Assembly: GCF_000143415.4 (NCBI RefSeq)
Contig: NW_003314262.1
Location: forward strand, 1,353,960-1,417,959
Length of the DNA: 64,000 bases
DNA from: Selaginella moellendorffii
Taxonomy: Eukaryota > Streptophyta > Lycopodiopsida > Selaginellales > Selaginellaceae
Reading direction: 5' to 3'
The translations under genes and the position numbers were made by a program. Below the pieces are notes generated by a model. The model made no database searches, was not told the origin of the DNA, and was given only the letters and a program-made list of their open reading frames with translations. Positions 29,901-42,227 of this stretch are shown here, one piece after another (position 1 is the stretch's first letter; every line of letters starts with the position of its first letter).

Positions 29901-32349
29901 ACATTGTGTTTATTCGTTCCACAAAAGGCACTATATTTATTTGTACTTTGGATGATGGCAAGATTTCTGCTGAAAGACCGACTAGTTTGCTTGATTTCTT
30001 CACTGACCAAAATGAAGAAGGCGAAATTGAGAACTGGTTGCTTATTAGGCGCAGTGAGCTGGAAGAAGCCGGGGAAGAAGCCCAGGTGAAGATTTTTATT
30101 TATTTATAGTTTTCTTTCACAAACTTTTAACTGTTAACTTTTGTTGTTTGTAGAACCTGAAATCAAGCTTGCAAGCTGAGCAAGATGAGTCCCAGTATAG
30201 GCAGCACAGGATTCGGCAAGATTGGGCTGCTAAGATAAAAGAGAAGGAGAAAGAGCATGCAAAAAGAGAGAGGGAGCTTGTATTGGAAATGCAAACTCTA
30301 AAGGAGAAACTGGAAGCTGCAGAGAAAAACTTGGAACATACAACTCAAACGTTCTTGGAATCCCAAAGCCAGGCAATGGGAACCTTGTACGAGCATTTTG
30401 AAGAAAAGGTAACACTATTGGTCAGATCTTCGGCTACCTCACGCGTCTTGTGTTCCAGTTTACCGGAGAAACAGCTAGAGCGGAACACTGGAGAACAAAA
30501 GCAGAGCAAGTGAAGGAGAGCTGCGTCAAAGAGATAGAACACAAAGAGAAGGTGCACACTACGGAGGTGTTGGGCTTGCAAAGTCAGATAGACAAAATAG
30601 AAAGCCACTCTCGAACAAGGATGCAGAAGTTGCAGGAAGACTGTGAGAGAGAGATCAGGAAATACAAGGTAGGAAATGGCGCATCCCTTTGCGTTTATTG
30701 ATTGGGTCTGTGCAGACGTATATGGACGAAGACCTCTTGATTAACGACGAGGAGCTGGTGGTCGGGTTTTCACAGATGAAGCAAGCAATGCAGGCGCAGC
30801 AAAAACACATTGATGATGCAAGAGCACAGATGTTGTTGGAGAAGAAAGCTGCCACCTCGTATCAGCTGCAAATTACGGAACTGTCAACTCTCTGCACGGC
30901 ACAAGATTCAAACATACGGCACCTCGAGATTGAGAAGGCGAGGCTCGAGAACTTCGCTCTGGAATTTGACTACAAGAAGCGGATCCTGGATAAACTAGTG
31001 GAGGAGGCTGATGAGCACCGAAAGGCGTTGCTGCATGCGACTAAAGAAAGAGAAACATTGGCAGTACTGCAGCACTCCAAAATCCAGCAGGTAAAACTCG
31101 CTGGAGTTTGTGCTAAGTTTGTGCGTTTTTCTATTTCAGCTTGTTGAGCGTGAGAAGCCGCTTGTCGCTGAGCTTTCTCAATACAAATCTAAAATTCAAG
31201 AGATGCAAGCTCGTGAGTCGCTGGATGTGAAACACAGGCTCGCACAAGAAGAGGCTGCCAGATTGCTCACGGAGCGGATACAAGATCTGGAGCAACGTGT
31301 TTTCCGGCTTCTCCATCAACTCGGGCAGAAAGAAGAGTATCTAGACGCATTCAAAGAAGCTTTGTGTGTCATCGTTCACGACCACGATCCAGGGGAATGG
31401 CCTCCACTGACGAGAGGTTTGTTCCTGGCCTACGTTAAAGGATCAGAAAGGGCAGCAGTGGCTGAAGGATTGGAATCCAGATCCCAGATCATGAAGCAAA
31501 GGTGAATAACACTTCTAAGACTGTTGATGGTTTTTGATTCTCACATTTTCGCATTGCAGGCAAATTCTTGAAGACTTTGTTGTGGTCTTGAAGACCACTA
31601 TCGATCGAACCAAAGACCGCTGCAAGGAGGAGATGCAGCACTTCGTCAAGGAGAACCTCAACCTCCTGCGGGATTTCTGCGAGGCCAACCGGAATAGCAG
31701 GCGCATGGCTTTCATGGTCCAGAAGTTGCAAGTATGTATACTCAGTTTTATCTTTTGTTGTCTCGTCTCACGCGTGCTTACCTGTTTTGCTTTGCAGCAA
31801 CAAGTGGCGTACTTCAAAGGTATTGTTTCGATGCAAAAGAGGTCGCTAGCAAGGGCCCGGCAAAGCTCGTCTAGGCCATCCACACCGGAAAAGAGACGCT
31901 CCATCATCACAGCCGAGCCGCGAAGATCATCATCCTTCGTCACGAGTGGGATCCAGCGTAGGATAAGATTGTCCCGCGAGTCGGATGCGCTGCGGTTACC
32001 TGCGAGGCCTCCAACGCCAGTCTCGGAGATACTCAAGCCTTACTCTCGCTTCTCCATCGTCCATGGAGACCAGGATCACACACGGAGGATGACAACGTCT
32101 CAGATCGAGAAGCGGATGAGCAAGCCCTGGGGAACGGCCGAGCCGGAGCGGAAGAGCAATAGGATCCAAGTTGATGATCTTCTGAGGCAGCTGGAGGAGA
32201 CTAGAAGTGAGCTCGGGAAGAAGCAGGGAGAGATCAACGTGCTCCAGGCTGCTCTAGCGGCGAAGCAAAGATCCAGGCCGGGTACGTCACTGGGATTTAA
32301 CGCTATGCAAAAGAAAGGTGGTGTTATTGCTAGAGGGCGTCCAAAGTGA
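26990..32349 (+). CDS. CFAP57: CFAP57/WDR65-like flagellar protein (WD40 plus coiled coil)
   Basis: A gene of more than 15 exons starting MEEGDLALETGPSLRPIYAFG. The N-terminal half has WD40-type repeats (for example VDTKKLKVVQTLIST, LIATCSNDKMVRVWSY, and INKVTSIAWSSNSVHLASAG). From about 30150 the protein becomes a long coiled coil (KIKEKEKEHAKRERELVLEM; LENFALEFDYKKRILDKL), ending in a Ser/Arg-rich tail. Order and motifs match CFAP57, an inner-arm dynein assembly factor on ciliary and flagellar axonemes. That suits a plant with biflagellate sperm; Arabidopsis lacks motile cilia. A 100-N gap at 29626-29725 removes part of the last WD40 repeats, so the exact protein cannot be given. Expression in antheridia is expected. 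Confidence 0.85.
29626..29725. other. Assembly gap (100 N)
   Basis: A run of exactly 100 Ns inside the CFAP57 coding region, typical of a gap of unknown size placed by a scaffolder. ORFs drawn across it are not real. Confidence 0.99.
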
Positions 32350-34305
32350 CCCTTGTTCCTACAATAATAATAGTTGTGAATATTTCAGACAAGAAATGAA
32401 TAAATGAATAAAATAAAAAAATAACCTGAAAAAATTATTTTAAAAAAACAATTTAATTGCATAAAAGGATTCAGTTCATTATGTTTTATGCATATAAATG
32501 TATATCACATTTTCTAATTAAGTTTTTTCACACCATTTCAGCAAGGGTAAAATATTTATAAATAAAATTTCACCAATGCTCACCTTAATTCAATATTTAG
32601 AGAATGATAAAAATGCTTGAGGTATATATTTTAAAGTTAATAATTTTTCAACATTTAATGAAAAAAAATATATAAAAAATTTAATGAAAGATATAATATA
32701 AATAATACCCTATAGCAATAATATTGTCTAATCCATGCCCATCATTATTGGATTTAAAAATATTTTTGTATTTAAACTATTTCTTGATAGGTACATTATT
32801 ATATTGAAATTTATTAATTTCTCTATCAAGTTAATTTATGCTATAAATGGGTTTGAGTCCCAACCCTTTAGTGATTGGGTTCAAGTCTCAGGTATAATGA
32901 TAGTTTGGAATATAAGGATATTCATTTTTTTGGTGGTTATAAGGAGATTAGCTTAAACACACTACAAAGCAAGGGATGCCCTAGAGTTATGATGCACAAT
33001 TAATGTGCTTAGTGTGAAAGCATGGCATATTTAAATTAAACACTCTAGTTTAAATAGCATTGAGGATATAGTGAATGAAATAGAGATACCCAATCTTAGT
33101 TGTTATGGACTCTTGGCCAGAAGTGCTAATTTAGGTGCACCATCAAGTGTGAGGATGTCCTCAGGGTTATAGTTAACAATTTAAAAATTTGGTAAACCTA
33201 ATACTTATTAGTAGATATATTAATGTTTCTAGGTGAGATCACTAGGTGATCCTAGGATAAGTTCTTTATTAAGCTAAGGAATAAGTTTCCTAGTTTAAAG
33301 CAATGATTTGAACTATTGGTAATTGTGTTACTTAGTCAAGATGACCAAATGGGAAAGACACCTAAGTGAAATAAATTGCAATAATATAATGGTATTATGA
33401 GTCTAAGAAAGTAATTTTTAAGGACTTATGGAAAGCTTACAAGGTTGGGCTGTGGATAGTGCCTATAGCAGAAAATGCAAGAAAAACTTACTAAAGGTGA
33501 ACACCTTTTGGATTTAGCAAAACAAATATTTTGTTATAGAACCAAAAGAATATCTCAATGATAAAAGTAGTGATTCTATGTTATTTGGTGTAACAATCAA
33601 AGGATAGAAACAAAAGATTAATGGCTGAGAATGGGCTTTGGAAATTGTTAGAAGAAATCTAAATGACAAAAAACTACTATATAAGAGATGTTAATGAATT
33701 ATGGGAAAGGAAATATATTTCTAAGAATGGGATTCTAAAATGCTTTAATTTGGCAAAAATAAAAGCTCCAAGGTAGTCAAATGATAAGGTTATAGATAGC
33801 CTAGTGTGTATGATACCTTGCATTGTATAGGTTGTGCAAGCTTTATTTCCCCATTCTAGAAAGTTCTTTACTTGAGAGCACTATTATCCTCTCCTTTATT
33901 TCGTATTACTCTAGGTATTAAATTCCACTTATCCATAAATTGTTATTAGAAAATTAATTCAAAATGTCAATATTAAAGTTCCAAAGTGCAATGGTTATGT
34001 TGGTAGAGGCCGAGACTACTCTAGAATGAATAGTAAAATTGAGATAGAGAAAGTGTTTCTAATGGGTTTAGTAAAAACTAAATGAACAAAGGGAGAGAAT
34101 TACCATATATAATTTAATGAGACTCTATGTTAAAGAAATTATGCTCCTTAAAGGATGTGCAATGCATAGTAAGCCTTCACTGTTGAACTATTGATGAATA
34201 TTGACTTAGTGCTAAGGATGAAATTGGTAATCCATAATAGGATTACTTTATAAAATGGTTTATCGTTCGATGAGGACATCAAATTTCATCTATAAGTGGT
34301 GAAGT
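32350..34305. other. AT-rich intergenic DNA, decayed repeats
   Basis: Almost 2 kb of very AT-rich sequence with no credible gene. Two segments resemble each other (GATGCCCTAGAGTTATGATG near 32977 and GATGTCCTCAGGGTTATAG near 33154), as expected of an old repeat. The texture (few CG, many TA/TG/CA) suggests long-methylated transposon DNA. No terminal repeats could be assigned. Confidence 0.6.
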
Positions 34306-35916
34306 TGTGAGACATAAATCTCTAAGTAACAAAATGGAGCTCGAAAGTGTGTTATATAGCAATGGTTAAAGTAGAAGTCCAATGGGCATAACATATTAGG
34401 ACCAAAAGCTTCGACTCGGAAAGTCGTAAGCAGGAGTGGAACTCTGAACGAAGTGCTCGAAGAATGAGTATGAAACAATCAATAAATAAATATCTAGAAA
34501 GGGACATAAAAAGAATTGACATATAGCAAGTCTTGTGATATATAAAAGTGTCGGGACCGAATTTGATATGGAGTCCAAGATGGAGTTTGATAAGGAATCT
34601 GAAATAGAGTTTAAAAAAGAGTCCATGATGGAGTTTGATAAGGAGTCTAAGATGGAATCCAAGAAGAAGTCTAAGATAGAGTCCAAGGCAAAGACATAGA
34701 CTGAGTTCGAGACCAAAACTGAGTTTGAATGCTAATACAGATTGAAAGGTGAAAGCCCAAAATGATCATCCTATAAAGGGGGGGATTCAACAGTTCTAAA
34801 AGTATAGTAGAGAGAGTGTTAAGATTGGACTCTAGTGGAATCAGTTTAATCAAGAAAAGTCAATATAACTTAAAAAAGCTATATCTATGTGGTGGATGAT
34901 GATATAATCATTAAAGAGTTTAAGGCTAGAGTGAATATAAGTGGACAAATAAGGTAGCTTTGTGAAATGTTCAAAAGCCAACTCTAGCTCCTCTAGAAGA
35001 TCGAATGGTCAATGCTCCCAATATAAGTGTGGGTGGCATTACCTATTTAAATACCTGGTATGGCTCATCAAACCTCGTTCTAACCACATGGCTAGGTATA
35101 ATCTCTTGAATTTGAACTTTCTGGGAGGTTATTCAACCCAATACTATTCAAACCCAAGTATCCCAAGACCCTTAACCAATTAGGGGGTGCATCCTTATTT
35201 ATGGGCCCTTTCCCTTTATATTTGAACCTTTATAAATCGTCTTTTAAGTTATTCTTTTTTATTGTTTACACTAGGGCACCCAAAGGCAAAAGGTAAGGGG
35301 AGTATACATGAGGCTTGTATTAAGCTGCAATTTTTTTAAGTGTTGTCCCAAAGTTCTAAACTGTGGAAAGGAAAATAAGTAATTCTTTTGTGTAATAACC
35401 AAAAATACAATCATATAATAAAGAAATCCTAAAGGTTAATAGAATTTAGTGGTTGGGGCTCCAAGCCCTCACCCAATGGTGGCATTAGCAAACACGACCA
35501 TAGATAGAGAGGGACTTGGTAAGAAGGGACATTGAGGGAGGGTGTTCTTTATGTCTTTAAGCATTTTAAAGATGCTAAAGTGTGTTTATAGGATGACCAC
35601 TCATGAATAGATAGTTCAGTTTTTGAGAAACAAGATTATGGTATAAATGGTCTTAAACTATCAATGAGATAAAAGTAAATGGACATAACTTTAGTATAAT
35701 AAATTGATAGATCAGTGGTACTTTGGGTGTCTGTTGTGAAATTAGACATATTGAGCACTTGGACCAAGTGCAAAGATAAAGTGGCATAAAGGCCATTCAC
35801 AAAACTAACAAATCCCTAAGTCAATATAAAACTTATGGATTGTGAATAAAACTCCTTTAAATGGTCTAAAGTGTGGTTAAATGATTAAAGTAAAATGAAA
35901 AATTTAATCACTTATA
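34306..35916 (-). mobile_element. Third LTR copy, strongly decayed, inverted
   Basis: Reverse-complement member of the LTR family at 593-2695. It begins TGTGAGACATAAATCTC and ends near TTTAATCACTTATA (expected CTTACA). The satellite part survives as worn GGAGTC/GGAGTTT units at about 34560-34700. Differences from the better copies are mostly C-to-T and G-to-A. No flanking duplication could be recognised (GAAGT versus TATGG). It contains a nested solo TRIM LTR (35097-35270). Confidence 0.75.
35097..35270 (-). mobile_element. Solo TRIM LTR nested in the LTR
   Basis: A 174-bp segment similar to the 194-bp LTRs of the TRIM at 60158-60750 (shared blocks such as GGGCCCTTTCCCTTTATATT). It is flanked by a perfect 5-bp duplication CTAGG (35092-35096 and 35271-35275). 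The host LTR text continues across it: ATGGCTAGG...GCACCCAAAGG, as in the intact copy near 4818. Confidence 0.8.
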
Positions 35917-37010
35917 TATGGTCCTTTAAAAATATGTGGGAAACTTGCATAAATGATTTTAAGAATGATAAATGGTAATCATTGTAAAATGATCGAACTA
36001 ATAATACACATTATCCTTAAAATTCCCACAAAAGAAATTTAGAAAAAATTGCACTATGCACCATAAATGTTGCTATCAATTGAGTTTAATTATTCAATTA
36101 CAACTACATAACATCAAGCAATTGCACTAATTGCTACTCCAAAATCAAAAAAGGAAAAGGTTATTGCAAAGGAAGAATATGCTAAGATGAATAATAATAA
36201 AAAAAAATAGAAGAGAAAAAATGGAAAAGCTACAAAAATGAAAAAGATTTAAAAAATGCAAAAGCTATAACTAGAAATGTTTTTCATCTCCATCAATGTA
36301 AGTGTATAGAATACAAAAATTTGCATATTTAATTGGCCTAAAATCCTATTTAATTGAATTGAAACCAATAAATAACTATAAAAATCCTAGTACACTATAC
36401 TTGAACTATAAATAAATATATCCACTAAAAACTCTCACTTGATTTTAAAGCTCTTTGTTATCCTTTTATCTTAACAATCCTCCCCTCACTCATACTTAAC
36501 CTAGCCTCTGGCACGACTCTTGAATCTACCACTAAGTAAAATAATGTTTTAGACGGTTTAGATTTGCTTGAATAATTTTCGAAATGAGGAGAAGACAATA
36601 TAAAATTCTATCCATCCATCCAGGTTCCGGTTCCAACAACAACCAACACACACACAAATGGGAAGGGTGTGACAGAATATTCCTCCGTCAGTCAGTGATG
36701 GGGGGGCTGGGTACTTTCCTAGTTACTTACCGTCCACAACAGTTCTAGTGTCCCATTCATCAGCTCGATCATGGTCACTGGCAGTCATCGCAGGAGGGAT
36801 CTAGGGTTTCCAGGGCGACGCGAGGTGGAGCATGGCGTGGATGCGGCGCCGCTGACGCGCATTCCCCCAGGTACCGCCAGGCGCGCAATGCGCCGCTCGC
36901 GCCTACCTAGTGGGCCGCGGGATTCCCAGAGCAGGCTAGAAATTTGCTAGATTTCGCCCCGGATTTCATGTCGGTTTGCTGGATTCGAGCGCCTCGTCTC
37001 ACCATCGGGG
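35917..37010. other. Intergenic DNA before the MBD gene
   Basis: 35917-36600 is AT-rich with no gene. AACAATCCTCCCCTCACTC near 36474 resembles a phrase in the LTRs (CCTCCCCCTCAC at 1551), so it may be another transposon end. 36600-37010 is more GC-rich and probably holds the promoter and 5'-UTR of the MBD gene, with a CA-dinucleotide run near 36650. Confidence 0.5.
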
Positions 37011-38851
37011 ATGATATCTTCCTCCTCTCGGGCCACTGTAGTAGAGCAGCAGCAGCAGCAGCACAGGAAGAGGAGCTCCGTGTGTAGCGTCAACACTGAA
37101 TTCCAGGATGCTCTCATCCCCGACTTAAACATCGCTCACGTCCCTTCTTCCTCGGACGAGGATGCTGTCCCGGCCACCGGTACTCTCACCACCACTACCA
37201 CTTCTCTTCCTGGAGCTGGAAGTCTAGAAGAACAGGAAGAACAGGATAAAAATCTGGAGCACCAGCGCCCAGCGGTAGCAGTAACAATCACCGAAGCTCC
37301 AGCCCCGAGCTGGTTGCCGGAAGGCTGGATTTCCGAGTGTCGGACGCGAGCCGATGGTCACAGAGATAAGGTAGCATTGTTTTGCGTGCTCTTTAGCTTG
37401 CTTGGAGTGCTAAAGCTTTTTTTCTTTGTTCTTTCTTCCATGGCAGTACTACATTGAGTCGTACTCGGGCAGACGCTTCCGTTCCAAAGTCGAGGTATTC
37501 AAGTACTTGGAGACGGGGCTCCCGCCTGCGAGGTGGAAGAGGAAAGGGAAGGGTGTAAACACTGCTACCACCTCCACTGCCCTGGGTGACCCCAATGCTC
37601 CTCGCTCCTTGGAGCAGCACCGCGAGACACTTGGAGGGCTGTATACGTCGGCCAACAACAACAGCTTCAGCACAGGGGCGGATTTCTTCGTCGCCAAAAC
37701 TTCGTCGAGCGTTTCGGCCAGCGATACTTTCAATGCCTCGCACGCAAGCTTCGATGGCTTGCGGGGCGTGGCAATGAACGGGATTGCGCCGCCACCTCCG
37801 GCTGCTTCATTTTCCCTCCATCGAAGCGGCCTCGACATGGAGCAGCACGCGAAGAAGCCGGTTGTTTTCGACTACTGGACGTCAACTTTAGGTGCTGCTG
37901 GTGGTGCTGCTGGTGGGTCTGGCGTCGTGACGAGCTTAACTTCTTCGGCGGCGCCGCGTACTTCCTCGACGTCGTGGACAGAAAACTACAAAGTCGGGAA
38001 CACCTTTATAAACGGGATGTCGTCGTCGGTTCCTTCCTTCGTCGGATCTAAGGCCACCACTTCCGATACTCCGCACTGGTTGGACCGGATACTAAACAAG
38101 CCTCCTCCGGCAGCAATCTCGCAGCCGGCCTACAGTTTTGGTCTCACCGGAGGCTTCGTCCAGTCCCCGCTCCACTACCTCCAGAACGCGGGTGCCTTTC
38201 ACAACAACTGGCTCAACCTCAAGCCGCCAACAGCGATCACTCAATCCGACTACGACGTCCCTTGGAAGTCCCGCTCCTGGTTCGACAGAAGAGAGCCCGA
38301 CAGGCTTGAAAGGCGAGCCACCATAAATCTAAACCAGCCCCTCGTCGATCCAGGTACGCTCGCGTTTGTTTTCATAGTTCTCGAGTCTCTTAAGCTTTGT
38401 TTTCGTTTCTCCAGACGAGGAAGCCCGCGCGCATTACCCGAGCGAGTACCAAGCAGATCACAGGCACAGGCACGACTACTCGAGCCACGCTACGAGCTCG
38501 CTGGAGAACTTATGGAAGAAAGCGGTGCCCATCACTCTGGAGCACAGGGAATACGTTGCGTACTCGAACGGGAGCAGAGCGAGCAAATCCTCGGGAAGCC
38601 ATCACCAGCAGCAGCAGCAGCAGCATCACCACCACCAGCATCAAACGCAGTCGCAGCAGCAGCAGCAGCCACAGCAGCAGCAGCCGCCGCAGCATCACTC
38701 GCAAAAACACGAGGTGGGAGTGAAGAAGAAGATTGATCGATACCAAGAGAAGAAGAGACTGGAGAGATTAGGAACTAGGCTGTGTGAGCAAGGGCTGGCG
38801 AGGCTCGTCCATGAACTCAAGGACCGGCGGCGTGGGATTGACTTGAATTAA
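37011..38851 (+). CDS. Methyl-CpG-binding-domain (MBD) protein
   Basis: Three exons (37011-37370, 37447-38353, 38415-38851) give 567 residues. An MBD spans the first intron: PSWLPEGWISECRTRADGH, then DKYYIESYSGRRFRSKVEVFKYLETG, with the DxYY and SGRRFRSK signature of plant MBDs. The N-terminus is Ser/Gln-rich (five CAG codons) and there is an RK-type basic patch (HRKRSSV). The long middle is Ser/Gly/Asn-rich without recognised domains. The C-terminus has His/Gln runs (from about 38610) and a basic helix (KKKIDRYQEKKRLERLG) ending RRRGIDLN. It is a likely nuclear reader of DNA methylation or chromatin adaptor. Whether it binds methyl-CpG cannot be told from sequence. Confidence 0.8.
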
Positions 38852-39042
38852 CCTTCCTCTTAAAGAAAAAGAACTTTTTAGAGGAGTAAAATTCTTAATA
38901 GAAAACTACCTTTAAACTTAGGGCTTATAGCTCCTTTAAACTTTATGGTTCTTATTACTTTAACATATAAAATTTAGGGTTCTTGTTCTTTAATCCCTTG
39001 TAGGGTTTTTGAAATTTTGGCTCCAAATGTAGGTAGGGAAGA

Positions 39043-40258
39043 ATGCTGCCGCCTTCGGAGGAGGACATGGAAGTCCTGGCGCGGGATCTGGCGGCGCTGG
39101 AAGAGGTAGAGGATGGATGCGATGCGATCGATCGAGCGATGTTCTTGAGAGATTGTTTGTGCAGGAATTCAGGGACGCCAAATCCGAGGCTGAGTCGCTG
39201 AGGGCTCTTCTTGCTGCCGAGACGCAATGCCGCCAGGCCGCCGAGAATCTGTGCGCGTCGCTGGAAGGGGGTAAGATATCTGGAAATCCCTCTTTCGTTC
39301 TCGTTCTTAGTTTTTTCTCGAAATTTCCATCTCAATGAACTGGATCTCTTGAAATGCTTGTGGCAGACAAGGCTCGACTGATGAAATCGCAGGAGGAATT
39401 TCTGGCACAGACTGTCCAGCAGGTACGATGATTTCTGTTAGTTCTCGATCTTTCTTTTCTCTCTCGACTCTTTTGGTGATGATTTGAACGTTTGTTTGTT
39501 TGTTTTTCTTTTCTTTTGTTTCGAGCAGCTGGATTACAAGTCGAAGTTTGAAGTCTTGTGGCAAGAAGTTAATCTGAGAAGCGAACAAGACAATGCCATG
39601 CAACAGGTTTTTCTCGACTGGATTAAATTCTCGCGACATTCAAACGTTTGTGGGGATACATATGTTAGGAGCACGAACGAGCTGTATCGACTCTTCAGGA
39701 AAAATTCCAGACCATGGAAGCCGAACTAAACGCGCGTATCAGGTACGTTCTCTGGTTTGTATCTCGTGATCAAACTTTGTTTGCCGCAGCTCCCTGGAAA
39801 AGCAGCTTCGCTCAAAAGAGTCGTGTGTGATTCAGCTGGAGCAAGAGATCGCGCAGCTCCACGACAGCATGGACATTCTTAATCAAAACCATGAAGAACG
39901 CCGCAAAAGGGATCAAACCGAGTGTAAGTTTACGTTCTTTCAATCCAGGACTGAGGTTTCCTTTCCACTTTCTCAGTCCAGCGTGAGATCACAGCTTTGA
40001 AGCTGGAACTCCAAACCGCAAAACAAGCGAATCACAGCTTGAGCGAGCAACTGGAGAAGCAGCAGCAAAATTGTAAGCGTGATTCTCTCGATCTTTTCTC
40101 CTGACTTGGATGCGCTTTGATTTGTAGCGCTGCTCGAAAAGACGAGGCTAGAAGCCCAGATCCAAGATCTAAGCTCCAACTGGCAAGTGGGAGCTCTCAA
40201 ACAAAAGCTCATGAAGCTCCGAAAGGAGAACGAAGATCTCAAGCGAAGAAGATTCTAA
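39043..40258 (+). CDS. At-4/1-like coiled-coil protein
   Basis: About eight short exons starting MLPPSEEDMEVLARDLAALEE. The product is heptad-rich throughout (EFRDAKSEAESLRALLAAE, LDYKSKFEVLWQEVNL, EKQLRSKESCVIQLEQEI). The last exon reads QVGALKQKLMKLRKENEDLK, which matches the conserved end of Arabidopsis At-4/1 (At4g26020). At-4/1 is known for binding plant virus movement proteins and locating near plasmodesmata, but its normal role is not settled. A telo-box TAGGGTTT lies at 39001, just before the start. Confidence 0.75.
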
Positions 40259-40402
40259 GGACACGGGCAAGAATATGCTTAGAGATTAGATTATAAGAGG
40301 AATCGAACCCACGATCTACCCTTATATAGTGAGATCCCCTTTGTCCAAGTTAGGGTTTAAAAGCTTTTTTGGATCCATAGGGTTTTCAGTCCGAGAAGGG
40401 AG

Positions 40403-41848
40403 ATGGAGGCACTGGACATGCCGCTCGATTCTCTGGTGAAGAAGAGCAAGATTTCGTCGCGCGGCGGTGGCAGCAGCAGGCTTCGCCGCGGCAGGGGCAG
40501 AGGCGGCAAGATCGCTCAGGGTAGAGGCGGAGGCAGCAGCACAGCAGGGACATTTCTGGGTCCAAGATCTTCGGGGCTCTTCCGCAAGGGCTCGCGATAC
40601 CGCGCCGGCGCGTTCGGCATCACCAAGGCAAGAAAACCGAAACAAACGCAGTGCTTTCATTCTTCTTTCCTTCTTTTCCCTCTCAAGGGGTTAGAATAGG
40701 TGTAGTTCTTTTGGGACAGGGGGAGCAGTCTTCTTCTTCTTCGGTTCCTTTGTTTTTGCCTTCCCTTCTCGTCGTTCGTGGTGTGTGCTGCCTTTGGAAT
40801 GACCCTTTTGGGGGGGAGCCAGAAAAAAGGATTGGTTTTGGAGTGTTGGCTGAAAACCCAAGTCAAGGATTTGAGACGGATGGATCTAGAAGGGGCAAAC
40901 TCGAGACAAAAAAAAGTTCTGCCTCGACGCTTCTTCCTTTGCTACTTAGAGTCGATCCTTCAGCTCTACTGCACAGTTACATATGCATTTACCTTTGGCC
41001 GGATAGTTGTTTCACTCTGCTGGATGATGGATTTGAGTCAGTCCTCTCTTCGTTTTGCGTGAAAAAGTTTTGCGTTGCTTATATATTGAGGGAAACACTG
41101 TATCTACAGTTAAACCGTGGTGGAGTTCCTCCTCTCTGGCAGCAGTTAGACGAAGGTGCCCGGCTTTACGTTTCTAACTTAGACAGCGGGGTCTCGAACG
41201 ACGACATCAAGGTTCGTGTTCTATTCGACACTCTTGATCCGGGACTGAGGAACTGCGCTCTACTTCTACTGGCAGGAGCTCTTCTCTGAGATTGGCGAGC
41301 TCAAGCAATGCTCCATCCACTACGACAAAGTTGGACGCTCAAAGGTCGGCTTTTGCTTTTCACTTTCCTTTTGGTTTAGACATCCCTGACGTGTTTGCGT
41401 GGTCACAGGGTACAGCCGAGGTCTACTTTGCGAGAAAGGAGCGAGCCCTGGTGGCGATGAAGCAGTATAACAACGTGCAGCTGGACGGGAAGCCGATGGT
41501 GATTGACATGATCGGCGGTGGCGCTCAGCTCACAAATGGCTACGTTGCTCCAGCACCTCGACCGCAGAGGGCGTTCCCAAGGTAGAGCAAACTCGATTCG
41601 TTTTTCAATTCTCGAGACCAAGGGCGCTGAGCTTTAGATTGTCCAGTGCGATGGGAGTGGCGGGTGCCCGAGCTGGTAACGCCGGCGCTGTCCGAAGAGC
41701 GACAGGCCGGGGTGGAAGAGGCCGAGGTCGCGGCCGGGGCCGAGGCCGCGGCGGTGCTAGTGCCTCTGGCCGGGGGCCGCAAAAGTCTGTGGACGAGCTC
41801 AACGCGGAGCTGGAGAAGTATCACTCGCAAGCCATGGATATGTCGTAG
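40403..41848 (+). CDS. ALY/REF mRNA export adaptor (THO complex subunit 4)
   Basis: Starts [17 protein letters not shown], the N-terminal UAP56-binding-type motif of ALY proteins, followed by Gly/Arg-rich sequence. The RRM is split over exons: [18 protein letters not shown] (RNP2), [18 protein letters not shown], and [20 protein letters not shown] (RNP1) with [13 protein letters not shown]-repeat region ([16 protein letters not shown]) follows, and the C-terminus [19 protein letters not shown] is the second conserved ALY helix. It couples transcription and splicing to nuclear mRNA export in TREX. Intron 1 (40628-41109, 482 bp) is far longer than others here and starts with GC rather than GT. 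A telo-box (40351) and TATATA (40323) precede the start. Confidence 0.9.
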
Positions 41849-42227
41849 TATCAGCGAAGATCACAGGGAAGCTACGTTAAAAGTCATCCATCTCTGAAGA
41901 GGTGGAAGCGAGGAAAAAGAAGAAAAAAATGAGAGGGGGTGCTGATTATGGGTGATGATGTATAGGTTTGTAGCAGCCTCGTGTACAAGAAAGGTTTTGC
42001 AAAAGCCTCAGATGTCCATCAAAACTTATCTATGATTTAAGTTCAATTTGTTGGTAAAGAATTTCCTGTTGTACCAAATTCTTCAATATAAAAGAACAAG
42101 CTCGGCACAGGGTGTGTATACTCCGACGTAGGCGCGACGCATACGCAAAGAGTTGTGTGGCCTTCTAAAGTTGCCCAGTCGTCATCGAAGGCGCATCCAT
42201 GTACGGCTTGTAAAACCGAGGGAATAT

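Noticed and set aside
32820..32895. tRNA- or SINE-like text GGTTTGAGTCCCAACCC and GGGTTCAAGTCTCAGG
   Set aside because: Only B-box-like pieces; no A box or cloverleaf could be built.
40651..41289. 212-codon [20 protein letters not shown]...
   Set aside because: Mostly intron 1 of the ALY gene plus one real exon; no separate gene.
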